Translations under genes and position numbers: made by a program
Assembly (NCBI RefSeq): GCF_001613145.1
Contig: NZ_BDBU01000008.1
Span: forward strand, 62,001-126,000
Reading direction: 5' to 3'
DNA length: 64,000 bases
From: Nocardia jejuensis NBRC 103114
GTDB taxonomy: Bacteria; Actinomycetota; Actinomycetes; Mycobacteriales; Mycobacteriaceae
Shown here: piece by piece, positions 7,819 through 15,916 of the stretch
Position numbering within the stretch: the stretch's first letter is position 1
How the letters are laid out: every line of letters begins with the position of its first letter
Notes under the pieces: model-generated
Databases searched by the model: none
Told to the model about the DNA's origin: nothing
What the model saw: only the letters and a program-made list of their open reading frames with translations

Positions 7819-8640
7819 TCAGAGGTCGATGACGACCTTGCCCTGCACGTGTCGGCCCGCTTGCAGCTCGGCCGCGTCACGGATCTTCTCGATCGGGAAG
7901 CGTGCTCCGATCGGCACCCGGAGTCGGCCTGCCGCAACCAGGCGAGCCAACTCGTCCACGGCGCCGGGGGCGGCATTCGCGCCGCTGGCCGACGGTACGC
8001 CGTCGACCTGTGTGGCGATGGTGCAGATGCGGGCGTCCGGGACGCCGAGTTCCCTTGCGACGTGCACTGTTTCGGTGCCGTGCAGGTCGATGGCGGCGGT
8101 GACGCCGCCGGGCGCGAGGGCTCGGACGCGGTCGGCCAGGCCGTCGCCATAGGCGACCGGCTCGGCCCCGAGTTCACGCAGGGAATCGGCCGAGGTTGCC
8201 GATCCCGTCCCGATCACGCGCGCTCCCGTGATCCGGGCGAGCTGAACGGCGAAAACCCCGACTCCGCCTCCCGCGCCGCCGATCAGCACCGTGTCGTCCG
8301 GGCCGGGGGAGACCACCGCGACTGCGGCGGATGCCGTGCGGCCTGCGATCAAAAGGGTTGCAGCCGTGGGGTCGTCGACCCCGTCGGGGGTGTGATACGC
8401 CTCATTCGCAGCCGTCTCACCGGCCGCGTCCACCACCACGAAGTCCGCGACCGCGCGAGAGAGGGCGCCCCCGAACACTCGGTCGCCGATCGCGAAACCG
8501 GTCACGCCGTCGCCGATCTGGTCGACCACTCCCGCGTAGTCGGTCCCGAACCCGGTGGGCAGGCTCAATCCGAACCGAGCGGCGGACTCCGCGTCGGCGG
8601 TCATGATCCAGTCCATCGGGTTCAGCCCGGCGGCGGCGAC
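7819..8640 (-). pseudogene. NADP-dependent quinone oxidoreductase-like gene lacking its 5' end
   Basis: The reading frame matches zinc-independent MDR/quinone oxidoreductases from VAAAGLNPMDW onward: GFGTDYAGVV, FAIGDRVFG, the NADP-binding GGAGGGVGVFAVQLAR and the C-terminal HVQGKVVIDL. The usual first 30 or so residues are absent. The conserved frame stops exactly at 8640, where a C-terminal TetR sequence begins on the other strand. The annotated frame runs on to a codon at 8685, but those extra residues are antisense to the TetR piece. Best explanation: a deletion removed the divergent promoter and both N-termini. Residual function is doubtful, since the missing part builds the substrate-domain core. 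Confidence 0.75.
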
Positions 8641-8903
8641 CCACCCTGCTCGCGATGATCGAGGCCGGCGAAATCGCCCACGCACAAACCCGAACCGAAC
8701 TACTGGCGGCGATCACGTTGATTCTCGATGCCGGCCGCAACGCCGGCGACCTCCGATCCGACGTCACCGCCGAAGACATAGCCGACTTGCTCCTCGGCAT
8801 CCTCTCCGTCGCCCCCCGTCCCGCGCACGAAGCCAAAGCCGGTCGCCTGCTCGACCTTCTGATGGACAGCCTCCGTCCCGCCGCCCGGCCTGTCCGAGAG
8901 TGA
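8641..8903 (+). pseudogene. C-terminal fragment of a TetR-family regulator
   Basis: From 8643 the plus strand encodes TLLAMIEAGEIAH, then LILDAGRNAGDLRSDVTAEDIADLLLGIL and RLLDLLMDSLRPA. This is a typical SbtR/TetR C-terminal ligand domain ending (AGR.AGDLR.DVTA.D). No helix-turn-helix precedes it; instead the sequence abuts the truncated oxidoreductase. About 85 codons remain of the usual 190 or so. It can no longer bind DNA as a TetR dimer. The lost regulator may have controlled the oxidoreductase or the TCTAGC palindromes. Confidence 0.75.
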
Positions 8904-8978
8904 GGAGGCTCCCTCGCGTTGTTGCTTCCCGCGCCTCGATCTCAGGGGGAGGCCACCGCCCGGCCACTCCGCGCATGC

Positions 8979-8995
8979 ATTACCTCGCGGGTAAT
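8979..8995. promoter_or_regulatory. Inverted repeat ATTACC-N5-GGTAAT
   Basis: Perfect 6-bp arms with spacer TCGCG, 36 bases upstream of the NTF2-like fragment. It looks like an operator of a TetR-type lipid regulator and is probably a leftover promoter element of the broken gene. Confidence 0.45.
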
Positions 8996-9030
8996 CGACG
9001 ATGCGTACCGTGGCGAACAGGATGGTGGGC

Positions 9031-9111
9031 ATGAACGATATCGGAACGAGCGCCACCCGCACGGTCGTCGAGGAGTTGTTGCGGTGCATCGGTGCGGGCG
9101 ATCCGGAGGCA
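9031..9111 (+). pseudogene. N-terminal fragment of an NTF2/SnoaL-like protein
   Basis: Starts with an ATG preceded by GATGGTGGGC and encodes about 27 residues ending VVEELLRCIGAGDPEA, the usual first helix of SnoaL/limonene-epoxide-hydrolase-like proteins. After this the similarity stops and the frame runs through sequence antisense to the lipase remnant. The remaining 90 or more codons of the family are missing. Confidence 0.5.
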
Positions 9112-9130
9112 ACGGCCGCTCCCGCTCGAG

Positions 9131-9989
9131 CTACCGCCAATGACGGTCGCCGAGCAGCGCTGCTTCCGAACCTCCGTCGGCGAAGCCGACCTGACCTGTG
9201 ACGAAACGGTTGGATCGGTGCCGGTCGAAGTGTGTGGCCAGGAATGTGAATCCGGCTCTGGCGAATTGTGTTGCGGCGGTGAGGTGTTCGCCGAAACGGA
9301 TCTGATGGTGGTGCACATCGGCGCCGAGTCGCCGCCACCGGTCCGTCAGTACCCGGCTGTGGCGATAGAGCATGACCTGGTCCTGACGTCCGTGTCCGAT
9401 GAGCACGGGCGCGGCCGGCGCGATCTCACCGAGATTGTTCTCCTGGAGCCTGGCAACCCAATCCGGCTGGAGCAGTACGTCTTCGCGGAGATAGCGGTGC
9501 CGGTTCTTCGGTAGCAGGACTCCGCCGGCGATGGCCGCGGTGATGTGGCTGCGCCGGTACAGCGCGGCGATCCGGCGGCCGAACGGACTGAGGTACCGGT
9601 CGAGTTGCAGTTCCGGATAGGCGCTGTCGAAACCGGGCGAGGGCGGCGGCCAGGAACAACGCCTCGTATTCCACGCCCCAACTGAGCTGCCGGGAGAGCG
9701 CGGCCACATTGGGCGCCAATCCCTGTGTGCCAGGCGCGAATCCGAGCAGCGGGGTGACCTCGCCGACGGCTCCGGGTCTGGCGGGAATCAGGATGGTTCC
9801 CGAGACGATGGTCGGTTCACCGGTCGCCGATGTCGATCGGTAGTGCACGCGCCAGGCTCGTGCGGACAGTGCGACTCCGAGAATTCGCGCCGTCATCGGC
9901 TCGGCTCGCAACAGCTCGCCCGGTGAACCGGCGCTGTCGGTCGGCCAGGAGGCGGTGGGCCTGCTGTGCCGGGTGTGGCTTCTCGCCAT
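9131..9989 (-). pseudogene. Secretory lipase (LIP family) with internal deletion and frameshift
   Basis: The 5' part (ATG 9989) encodes GELLRAEPMT, RVHYRSTSATGEP, SGTILIPARPG and GTQGL ... VEYEALFLAAALAR, the N-terminal third of actinobacterial secretory lipases. The 3' part, in another frame, encodes LQLDRYLSPFGRR, DVLLQPDWVARLQENNLGE, PVLIGHGRQDQVM and GEHLTA, the C-terminal third with the acid and histidine regions. The middle third, including the G-x-S-x-G nucleophile, is missing at about 9635-9650. It lies 10 bases downstream of the acyl-CoA ligase, so it was probably the last gene of that operon. An intact relative is at 56531-57940. Confidence 0.75.
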
Positions 9990-9999
9990 GGGAATTCCT

Positions 10000-11649
10000 C
10001 TACGTCGAGGCAGCGTTCGGTACGGGCAGTTGCGCGCGCAGCACCTTGCCGCTGGCATTGCGCGGAATCTCGCTGAGCACGGTGAATTGTTTGGGTACCT
10101 TGTAGCGTTCGAGCTCGGCGCGCAGGTGGGATTTGAGATCGTCTTTCGTGGGCGGGGTCGCACCGGGGGCCGCGACGACGAACGCGTGCAGGGCTTGACC
10201 GAATTCCGGATCGGGTACACCCACGACCACGGCGTCGGTGAGGCCGGGATGCTCGGACAGGCGGTTCTCCACTTCACCGGGAAACACGTTCTCGCCCCCG
10301 GAGACGATCATGTCGTCGGATCGCCCCTCGATGAAAAGCTTTCCGGCGGCGTCGACATGGCCCATATCGCCGGTATTGACGTGGCCGTCGATCACCTCCT
10401 TGCCGGAGGTCCGCACAGCCACCTCGGGGGTGTATCCGGTGTATTCGAGCGCGGAGCGCACGAAGATCTCCCCGGTCTCTCCGGTCGCCGCGACGCTCCG
10501 GTCGGGCCGCAGGATCCGCACCGATACACCCAGCGCCGGACGCCCGGCGGTGTTCGGCGCGGCGACCAACTCGGCCTGACTCGCGATGCTCACCACGCCC
10601 GCTTCGGTGGATCCGTAACCGTTGATCAGGATCGGGCCGAACACCTCGTGCACGGCCGAGATCGTCGCCGGGGAAATCGGCGCGGCGCCGGTCACGATGA
10701 GCCGGATCGTGGAGCGTGCCGCGGCTTCGCGCACCTCGGGCACGGCCAGCAGGCGCTGCAGCATCACCGGAACCGCGAAGACCACCGAAACCCGATGCCG
10801 GGCAACATCATCGAGTGCTACCCGGGCGTCGAAGCGACGCCGGCAGATCGCGGTTCCGCCCAGTGCCAGTGGTCCCAGCAGGGCGGCCAGGCCGAAACCG
10901 TGGAAGAACGGCGGGGCGACCAGCACACGGTCGCGGGAGCGTAGTCGAACCGTCGCCATGGCGGTGACGGTCACCAGGGCGAGCGCGAGCGGTTTCACCG
11001 CGCGCGGCACCCCTTTGGCCAATCCGGTGGTGCCCGAGGTCAGCAAGGTCAGCTTCACCGGCCGCCGCACCGGCGGCGGCATCGGATGGCGTTGCCCGGC
11101 AAGATCGTCCAACGTCCGCAGGTCCGCTGTCGGGCCGGATTCGTGCCACGCCAGCACGCGCAGGCCGCCGAACTCCGAAGCCTCGACGGTTTCGGCGTAT
11201 TCCTCGTCGAAGATCAGCACGTCGGGGTTGTGCCGATGCAGGATCGCCCGCAGCTGCGCCGCCGGCAGCTCGGTATTGATGAAGATCAGCTCCGCGCCCA
11301 GTTGCGCTCCCGCGCCGAGTGCTTCGACGAATCCGCGGTGATTGCGGCACACGATGCCCACCGATCGCACGCCCGGGGCGTAGGCGAACAGCGCCGCCGC
11401 TATCGTTTCCGAGCGCCGCTGCAGCTCCCGGTAGGTCAGCTGTCCGCGTTCGTCGATCACCGCCACCCGGTCCGGATAGCGAATCGCGCTGGCCGCCAGC
11501 AGCATTGCCGGTGACGGGCCATAGCGGCGATAGCTTCCCGCCAGAGCCGCCAGGGCGCGGGGGCCGACCGGGGTGAGCGCGCCCGACTTGGCGATCGCGG
11601 GTACCGCGGTGGCCCACTGTCGCACGATGTTCCCGAATTCAGCCGACAT
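10000..11649 (-). CDS. AMP-dependent fatty acyl-CoA ligase (FadD-type)
   Basis: A 549-residue adenylate-forming enzyme. In order: the P-loop LTSGTTGLAKGVPRA, the linker APPFFHGFGLAALL, the adenine-binding GYGSTEAG, NTGDMGH and GRSDDMIVSGGENVFPGEVE, and the C-terminal lysine motif RNASGKVLR. All catalytic motifs look intact. It activates a carboxylic acid, probably a medium or long fatty acid, to acyl-AMP and then acyl-CoA. The ATG at 11649 is taken since upstream frame sequence is antisense or overlapping; it overlaps the SDR stop by 11 bases. Operon order TetR-SDR-ligase-lipase recalls mycobacterial FadD2/FadD12 neighbourhoods. Confidence 0.88.
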   Translation of the reverse strand: MSAEFGNIVRQWATAVPAIAKSGALTPVGPRALAALAGSYRRYGPSPAMLLAASAIRYPDRVAVIDERGQLTYRELQRRSETIAAALFAYAPGVRSVGIVCRNHRGFVEALGAGAQLGAELIFINTELPAAQLRAILHRHNPDVLIFDEEYAETVEASEFGGLRVLAWHESGPTADLRTLDDLAGQRHPMPPPVRRPVKLTLLTSGTTGLAKGVPRAVKPLALALVTVTAMATVRLRSRDRVLVAPPFFHGFGLAALLGPLALGGTAICRRRFDARVALDDVARHRVSVVFAVPVMLQRLLAVPEVREAAARSTIRLIVTGAAPISPATISAVHEVFGPILINGYGSTEAGVVSIASQAELVAAPNTAGRPALGVSVRILRPDRSVAATGETGEIFVRSALEYTGYTPEVAVRTSGKEVIDGHVNTGDMGHVDAAGKLFIEGRSDDMIVSGGENVFPGEVENRLSEHPGLTDAVVVGVPDPEFGQALHAFVVAAPGATPPTKDDLKSHLRAELERYKVPKQFTVLSEIPRNASGKVLRAQLPVPNAAST

Positions 11650-12610
11650 GGGAGCCCACCTCGGACTTCGGCTCGGCGGCGAACTCGGGGCCGGTCTGCA
11701 CCCGAGCCAGGGAGGTTCGAGTGTCGCCCAGGAATCGATAGAGGAATCCGAGCAGTATTTCGTTCGGAAGGCGCAGCAGCGGAACCAGAACCGCCGAGAG
11801 ATGCCCGTAGACCGGGGTGAGCGTGCGCGGCTTGCCCACCACCGCCCGCGCGAGCACCCGCGCCGCGTCGTCGGGAGTTTGACCGGGCAACAGCCGCATC
11901 CAGCGGCTGGGCGCACTCATTCGGGTGTGCATCAGCCCGGCGTAGAACGTGGTCAAGGTGACCCCGTCCGTCCGCGCCTCCATTCCGACCGCGCGCATCC
12001 ACCAGTCGAAGGCCGCCTTCGACGACAGATAGAACCCCCACTTGGGCACCACGGGGAACATGACCCCGACGGTCGAGACGTTCACGATGTGCCCGCGTCC
12101 GCGTTCGCGCATCGCGGGCAACAGGGCCAGTGTCAACCGCATCGGGCCGATGTAGTTCGCCCCCGAGGTCGCCGCGATGTCCTTGGGCCGGTTGTAGGAC
12201 AGATGTATCGAGCGGCGCATCGACTTGCCCGCGTTATGGATCAGGTAGTCGACTCCGCCGAGATCGAACAGGACCGATGCCGCGAACTCCGAGACCGATT
12301 CCTCGCTGTTCAGATCCAGTGGATAGGAGAAGGCATGCCCGCCTTCGGCTTTGATCTCGCGCTCGATCTCGTGCAGCCGATCCTGTGAGCGAGCGCCCAG
12401 CACCACCTGGGCGCCGGCGCGCGCGAACAGCCGCGCGGTGGCTTCACCCACGCCGTAGGAGGCGCCGGTGATGACAACCACCTTGCCGCCGACCTCGCGG
12501 TACAACCGGGCGTCGTCACGCAGGCCACGCGGGCCGATGAGCCAGGCCACGCCGCGGGCGATGGGATGATGCACCATGCGCGAGGGGCCGTCGGGGATTG
12601 GGGTTTGCAT
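11639..12610 (-). CDS. Short-chain dehydrogenase/reductase
   Basis: A 323-residue classical SDR with a short N-terminal extension. The nucleotide-binding TGASYGVGEA and HNAG motifs, the catalytic Ser in VSTVGVM and YLSSK (Tyr/Lys) are present. The C-terminal 100 residues, including several hydrophobic stretches (VLVPLLRLP, LLGFLYRFLG), resemble lipid-acting SDRs that associate with membranes. It lies 4 bases after the TetR gene and overlaps the acyl-CoA ligase, so all are one transcript. A role in oxidising or reducing a fatty alcohol, aldehyde or ketoacyl lipid fits the context but is inferred. Confidence 0.87.
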   Translation of the reverse strand: MQTPIPDGPSRMVHHPIARGVAWLIGPRGLRDDARLYREVGGKVVVITGASYGVGEATARLFARAGAQVVLGARSQDRLHEIEREIKAEGGHAFSYPLDLNSEESVSEFAASVLFDLGGVDYLIHNAGKSMRRSIHLSYNRPKDIAATSGANYIGPMRLTLALLPAMRERGRGHIVNVSTVGVMFPVVPKWGFYLSSKAAFDWWMRAVGMEARTDGVTLTTFYAGLMHTRMSAPSRWMRLLPGQTPDDAARVLARAVVGKPRTLTPVYGHLSAVLVPLLRLPNEILLGFLYRFLGDTRTSLARVQTGPEFAAEPKSEVGSHVG

Positions 12611-12614
12611 CGAT

Positions 12615-13295
12615 CTACTCCGTTGTATCTGCGGATTGGGTCATCGAGGGAAATCCGATGAAAGACATCAGGTTCGGATCCGAGAGCACCGCGTCGATCA
12701 CGCGCTGACTCAGCTCGATCCCGGGATCGGCGCGCACCGCGCCGAGCAGGGCGCCGTAGAAGTTCGCGACGATCAGATCGCGGACCTGCGCTCGCGAGAT
12801 CTCTTGGGAGCGAGTCCAATCCAGCACGATTCGCTCGATGAACGCCATGCAGCCGTTGATCGCGGCGCGCAGCACCGGGGTGGACTCGGTGCCGGTGATC
12901 TCGACCGCCAGTGCGTCGGCGATGCGCTGGCGATGCCGATCGTGAATCAGGCGAACCTCCGCGTCGGCGACATCGGCGATCAAGGCCTGGAACGCATCCG
13001 GCTGACGCTGCGCCTGATCGAGCAGCTTGTCCACGCCTCGATGCAGCCGATCGATCGCCGGCCCGCGCATCTGCAGCAGGTCACTCCAGAATTCGTCGGC
13101 GAACTGCTCGATCACCGCCAGATAGAAGCCCCGCTTGCCCCCGAAGTGGTAGCTGATCGACCCCGCCGCCACGCCGATCGAGCGCGCCAGATCCACGATC
13201 GACACTTCCTCGTACCGCTGCCCGCCGAACGCCACCCGCCCCGCCTGCAGCAGGCCGGCTCGTGAAGCCTCACCCCGCCGATTACCGACCACCAC
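12615..13295 (-). CDS. TetR-family regulator, first gene of the lipid operon
   Basis: A 226-residue TetR protein with the N-terminal HTH (SIVDLARSIGVAAGSISYHF, then GGKRGFYLAVI). The C-terminal domain is full length. The GTG start at 13295 follows GGAGG. Two almost identical palindromes, TTGAATCAGATTCAA and TTGAATCACATTCAA, lie 12 and 70 bases upstream, strongly suggesting autoregulation of the whole operon. Ligand unknown; an acyl-CoA or fatty acid is plausible from the downstream SDR, acyl-CoA ligase and lipase. Confidence 0.9.
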   Translation of the reverse strand: MVVGNRRGEASRAGLLQAGRVAFGGQRYEEVSIVDLARSIGVAAGSISYHFGGKRGFYLAVIEQFADEFWSDLLQMRGPAIDRLHRGVDKLLDQAQRQPDAFQALIADVADAEVRLIHDRHRQRIADALAVEITGTESTPVLRAAINGCMAFIERIVLDWTRSQEISRAQVRDLIVANFYGALLGAVRADPGIELSQRVIDAVLSDPNLMSFIGFPSMTQSADTTE

Positions 13296-13306
13296 GCCTC
13301 CAGTTC

Positions 13307-13321
13307 TTGAATCAGATTCAA
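13307..13321. promoter_or_regulatory. TetR operator TTGAATCAGATTCAA (copy 1)
   Basis: Perfect 15-bp palindrome (7-bp arms, single central base) directly upstream of the TetR gene. A second copy at 13365-13379 shares 14 of 15 bases. Confidence 0.7.
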
Positions 13322-13364
13322 ATTGGACGGTAGCGGGTGTCCGGGAGCCGGGTCAATGGAAAAG

Positions 13365-13379
13365 TTGAATCACATTCAA
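13365..13379. promoter_or_regulatory. TetR operator TTGAATCACATTCAA (copy 2)
   Basis: Dyad with 6-bp arms and a 3-base centre, centred 58 bp from copy 1. The pair forms a likely cooperative site for the adjacent TetR protein. Confidence 0.65.
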
Positions 13380-13879
13380 TTTCGTGCGTCTCGCACAGTG
13401 ACTCCGCCGGAGGGTCGTGAGAGCGTTCCCCTGGAACCTGCATCCGACGAACGCGCTGAACGACCGTATGCGCAGATCGGTCCAGGCGACGCGTCTCAGT
13501 GGAAGATCAATGGACAGCGGAGATCCGGGGCCTCTGAACGGACTCAGAAGCCTGGCTGAGCAGTAGGCAGCGGACTCCTGGTCCGGATACGGGGGTGCTC
13601 CGGCTTGTTTTGTTGGAACGCACGCATGAACACGCACATCACCGCGGCGACCGGCGCGTGCTGGGTGAGGACCGCATCGGGGATACCCTCCGGCGGTGTG
13701 GCCTCACCACGATGTCGCGTCAGCCTATCGCGACCTTCGCCTGTCGGACATCCAGAAATGCCGCGTGGCGAGTCGGCCGGAACGGTTAGATCGAAAGCCC
13801 GAAGAGCCACGGGCTGAGGCGATTTCGATCGACAATGAGCGGATCCCGTCGCTGCTGTTGGCCAGCCGATGATTGCGCC
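13380..13879. other. 500-base intergenic region without recognisable gene
   Basis: Lies between the TetR operators and the merR-type promoter. Frames present are short, arginine/serine-rich and lack family motifs. Nothing supportable is seen. Confidence 0.5.
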
Positions 13880-13910
13880 TTGACCCTCCCGCCGCGTGAG
13901 GCGGCACAGT
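13880..13910 (+). promoter_or_regulatory. MerR-type promoter with 19-bp spacer
   Basis: TTGACC (13880-13885) and CACAGT (13905-13910) are separated by exactly 19 bases, the over-long spacing typical of MerR-activated promoters. The spacer contains the inverted repeat CCGCC ... GGCGG. The predicted transcript start falls at about 13917-13918, on the ATG itself, so a leaderless mRNA is likely. Confidence 0.65.
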
Positions 13911-13917
13911 GACAGGC

Positions 13918-14691
13918 ATGGAACCCATCGAACACACCGTCGGCCTGGTTGCTCAGTTGACCGGCATATCGGTTCGAACGCTGCATCACTACGACGAGGT
14001 CGGTCTGCTGCGGCCCAGCGGACGTAGCGCGACGGGATATCGGCTCTACAGCAACACCGATCTGGAACGGCTGCAACGCATTCTGTTCTATCGCGAGCTG
14101 GATCTCGGTCTCGACGACATCGCATCCGTGCTGAACGATCCGAACCTGTCCGACGAAGACCATCTGCGTCGCCAGCACGATCTGTTGCGCGAGCGGATCG
14201 CACGGCATCGGGCGATGGTCGCCCTGATCGACAAGGAATTGGCCGCCCGTAAGGCCGGGATCGCGCTCACCCCCGCCGAACGGCTCGAGGTATTCGGCGG
14301 CGACCGCCTCATCGACTCCGCCGACGAAGCCGAGCGCCGCTGGGGCCATACCCCCGAATTCGCACAGCGCCGGGAACGTACCGCGCACTACAGCAAACAG
14401 GATTGGCTCGACATCCGCACCGAACAGCGCGAGATTCACCAAGGCCTCGCCGATGCCATGCACGCGGGTACTCCGGCCGACGATCAGACCGTCATGGAAC
14501 TCGCAGAACGACAACGTCTGCACCTCGAGCGCTGGTTCCACGACTGCGATTACGACACCCATCGACGCCTGGCCGAGGAGTATCGCGCCAACCGCCGACT
14601 CGGTCTGAACTACGACGATATGGCGTCGGGACTTTCGCGATACATTCACGACGCGATCCTGGCGAACTGCCGACACCGTGAGGGTCACTGA
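13918..14691 (+). CDS. MerR-family regulator with TipAS domain (TipAL-like)
   Basis: A 257-residue protein. Residues 5-75 are the MerR winged HTH (TGISVRTLHHYDEVGLLRP, then GYRLYS), followed by a coiled-coil helix. The C-terminal part is a TipAS domain: EVFGG, RWG.TPEFAQR, YSKQDW, and RWFHDCDYDTHRRLAEEY. The cysteine at about residue 210 lies where TipAS carries the cysteine that traps thiopeptide antibiotics. In Streptomyces TipAL activates its own promoter on binding thiostrepton-like compounds. The promoter upstream has the expected 19-bp spacer. A GTG at 13909 would overlap the -10 element, so ATG 13918 is preferred. Confidence 0.9.
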   Translation: MEPIEHTVGLVAQLTGISVRTLHHYDEVGLLRPSGRSATGYRLYSNTDLERLQRILFYRELDLGLDDIASVLNDPNLSDEDHLRRQHDLLRERIARHRAMVALIDKELAARKAGIALTPAERLEVFGGDRLIDSADEAERRWGHTPEFAQRRERTAHYSKQDWLDIRTEQREIHQGLADAMHAGTPADDQTVMELAERQRLHLERWFHDCDYDTHRRLAEEYRANRRLGLNYDDMASGLSRYIHDAILANCRHREGH

Positions 14692-14764
14692 ACCCGACTA
14701 CCCCTATGGCACAACCGATTCGGTCGGAAAACGCCTGCCCGGCCAGTCGCGAGGGACATGGGAT

Positions 14765-14848
14765 TCACTCGTCCCAGTCGAAGTCCCAGTGCAAGTATTT
14801 CCTCCCGGTGAGGTTCGACTCCCGCAGGTTGGGGGTCTGGTCGTGAAA
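14765..14848 (-). pseudogene. Possible C-terminal remnant of an unidentified gene
   Basis: On the minus strand a frame reads FHDQTPNLRESNLTGRKYLH and ends with an acidic WDFDWDE followed by a stop. It is very protein-like in composition but no start or domain can be found; upstream the frame degrades into low-complexity His/Ser/Pro. I do not recognise the family. It may be the tail of a deleted gene, like other remnants in this window, or chance. Confidence 0.25.
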
Positions 14849-15031
14849 CGGGGTGCGAGTGTGAGGGAGTGAGTGAGAGTGCAACGGGTAGAGCGCGATG
14901 CGCTCGCCCGTCCCATGAGATCGTCGCTGTACGGCCCGGCTCGTATCGGTTGTGTTCCCCCGGAATGCCGTTCGCCCGCCTGCCGGCAGAATCGGTTTGA
15001 TGTGGCGGGATCGTCCGGCGAGGATTCAACC

Positions 15032-15640
15032 ATGGCCATGGACATCGACGTGTACATCGCGGACTGGGATCGCGTCCAAGAGGAGATAGCCCAGCGGGGA
15101 CGTGCGTGGAACGCCGATCTCTGGGACTCGTTCGCGGACGAGGACTCCGACGAGCGCGAACCATTTCACCTGCGTTGGCCGCTGACTCCGGATTCGTGGT
15201 ACGCCCGATGTGTCTTTCGTGGCCGCGCTTCCGGTGGTTTGTACAAGGACCATTTCGGTCTCGTCGACCTTTGGCAGCACGTACGTGAACGGCCAGACGC
15301 AGCGCCTGATCTCATCGGGCATGTCAGCGGGCTGATCATCCGATTGCTCGGAGACTTCGATTACGACGAAGATCTGACTGCGTCGTCCGGGCTGCCCGCG
15401 GTCGGAACGCAAACCATTGCCATGGCGTGCTCGCCGGGAGAAGTCACGGAGTTGCTCGACCGCGGGCGTGTCTGTATCACCCGACTCGAAGAGCTGCGCC
15501 CGGCGGTCGAGGCGGAAATGCTCGGGTACTCGTACCGGCAGAAAGGTTTCGACGAGTGGGCTGCTTTGCTCGAAGACTGGGTGAACGTGTTGAAGGAGGC
15601 TCAGCGTCGCGGGTGGGGTCTGTTCTATTCGACCTCGTAG
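15032..15640 (+). CDS. Hypothetical protein, about 202 aa
   Basis: Starts at ATG 15032 (GAGGA seven bases upstream) with MAMDIDVYIADWDRVQEE. It is acidic, tryptophan-rich and has no signal or membrane segment. Recognisable patches are LRWPLTPDSWYARCVF, SPGEVTELLD and the end AQRRGWGLFYSTS. The tail and the 'S..EV.EL' patch resemble DUF7691-type Streptomyces proteins, but this is only a resemblance. It stands alone between a MerR gene and a degraded region. Function unknown. Confidence 0.7.
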   Translation: MAMDIDVYIADWDRVQEEIAQRGRAWNADLWDSFADEDSDEREPFHLRWPLTPDSWYARCVFRGRASGGLYKDHFGLVDLWQHVRERPDAAPDLIGHVSGLIIRLLGDFDYDEDLTASSGLPAVGTQTIAMACSPGEVTELLDRGRVCITRLEELRPAVEAEMLGYSYRQKGFDEWAALLEDWVNVLKEAQRRGWGLFYSTS

Positions 15641-15734
15641 ACGATCGCCGGTAAGCCCGCAGCGCATACCGCACTGGTGGAACCGGTCGGCGACGGCGTG
15701 CGGGAGTGGATAGTGTTGTGTCCCAGGGAATCCT

Positions 15735-15830
15735 GACGAGGACGGTCAGAACGAGCTGTCCCGCAGAGGGCATCGTCTCGGCATAGCGATGGGCTTGTGC
15801 GGCGTTGGCGAGGGCGAAGGTTGGACCTAC
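15735..15830 (-). pseudogene. C-terminal remnant of a zinc-type alcohol dehydrogenase/quinone oxidoreductase
   Basis: Minus-strand frame reads PTFALANAAQAHRYAET then MPSAGQLVLTV, the standard C-terminal end of MDR-family enzymes ('F.L..AAEAH...ES....GK.VL.V'). The frame runs on past the expected stop into unrelated sequence and lacks everything upstream. About 32 codons remain. It lies in an otherwise empty 276-base gap between convergent genes. Confidence 0.5.
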
Positions 15831-15916
15831 GGACAATGTCGAAGAGTGCCAGCGACGGCCACCAACATCCACTGCTTGCGATCTGTTGGTTGGGGCAGTG
15901 CTGCGGGGGTGGGTGT

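Noticed and set aside
13323..13559. 78-residue plus-strand frame near the TetR operators
   Set aside because: Its start lies between two operator palindromes and its sequence has no coding signature.
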